Source: an uncultured bacterium | GTDB taxonomy: Bacteria > Planctomycetota > Phycisphaerae > Phycisphaerales > SM1A02 | Direction of reading: 5' to 3' | Length of the DNA stretch: 6,433 bases | Assembly: GCA_903918555.1 (NCBI GenBank) | Contig: CAIXEV010000464.1 | Coordinates: 1 to 6,433, forward strand | Shown here: in pieces, positions 6,418 through 6,433 of the stretch | Position numbering within the stretch: the first letter of the stretch is position 1 | Layout of the letters: each line of letters opens with the position of its first letter | Made by a program: the position numbers and the translations under genes | Notes under the pieces: model-generated | Seen by the model: only the letters and a program-made list of their open reading frames with translations | Database searches by the model: none | Told to the model about the DNA's origin: nothing

Positions 6418-6433
6418 ATCGTATAGGGAAGGG

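Larger units (their letters stand above)
5964..6433. other. Noncoding tail without a convincing gene
   Basis: These 470 bases after nrnA contain no frame with recognisable protein character. They divide into blocks: the CACGGAGG repeat (5983-6015); a possible weak stem with CCAA/TTGG and CCAGT/ACTGG arms (6016-6062); a tract with about four-fifths pyrimidines (6061-6240); an A-rich stretch (6243-6290); and a ~55-bp tandem repeat (6308-6417). No tRNA, rRNA or intrinsic terminator with a U-run is visible. The shift away from the GC-rich coding composition is abrupt. Confidence 0.6.

Noticed and set aside
6159..6419. Minus-strand 86-codon frame across the repeat
   Set aside because: The Leu/Cys/Arg-rich product comes from the repeat and the A-rich block read backwards. 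Unit lengths of 56 and 54 shift the frame between copies, which is not how a protein repeat evolves.
6031..6426. Plus-strand 131-codon frame in the tail starting with GTG
   Set aside because: It translates low-complexity pyrimidine-rich DNA into a Leu/Pro/Ser run and then crosses the tandem repeat out of frame between units. It has no motif and no ribosome site.
6309..6433. Open plus frame running off the window end through the repeat
   Set aside because: It follows a TAA at 6306-6308 and contains no start codon before the window end. It is too short to judge.
6285..6433. CRISPR array or integron attC sites
   Set aside because: The copies abut directly without unique spacers, the unit is too long and imperfect for a CRISPR repeat, and no paired attC core sites are visible.

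Overview
The window is GC-rich bacterial DNA carrying four protein genes, followed by about 470 bases without a convincing gene. The best lineage guess is a planctomycete of the Phycisphaerae type. The main reason is that the first gene encodes a secreted protein ending in a PAPGA-hydrophobic-RRRR tail, the PEP-CTERM variant common in that group. Weak or absent Shine-Dalgarno sequences before three of the four genes and very long stop-free antisense frames also fit a high-GC planctomycete. The lineage is an inference from sequence features, not a placement.

Layout: (1) 63-806 (+), an exported PEP-CTERM-type protein of unknown function. (2) 807-914, a short convergent intergenic region with two strong inverted repeats, likely a shared terminator region. 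(3) 915-3845 (-), a 976-residue NAD-specific glutamate dehydrogenase of the large-subunit family, with an ACT-like segment in its N-terminal half. (4) 3846-3950, a divergent intergenic region containing a GC hairpin. (5) 3951-4892 (+), RibF, the bifunctional riboflavin kinase/FAD synthetase. (6) 4932-5963 (+), a DHH-DHHA1 phosphoesterase of the NrnA type, probably cotranscribed with ribF. (7) 5964-6433, a noncoding tail of several distinct blocks: a short CACGGAGG-type tandem repeat, a pyrimidine-rich tract, an A-rich stretch containing TATAAT, and a tandem repeat of about 55 bp that runs almost to the window end.

Functionally, ribF and nrnA are housekeeping genes for flavin cofactor synthesis and for nanoRNA/pAp turnover. 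In many bacteria they lie in or near the infB-rbfA-truB translation cluster, so this pair looks like a remnant of that neighbourhood. The glutamate dehydrogenase links amino-acid nitrogen to 2-oxoglutarate and is transcribed away from ribF. I see no sign of a new defence or mobile system in the coding part. The only unexplained material is the tail after 5978, where base composition and structure differ sharply from the rest.
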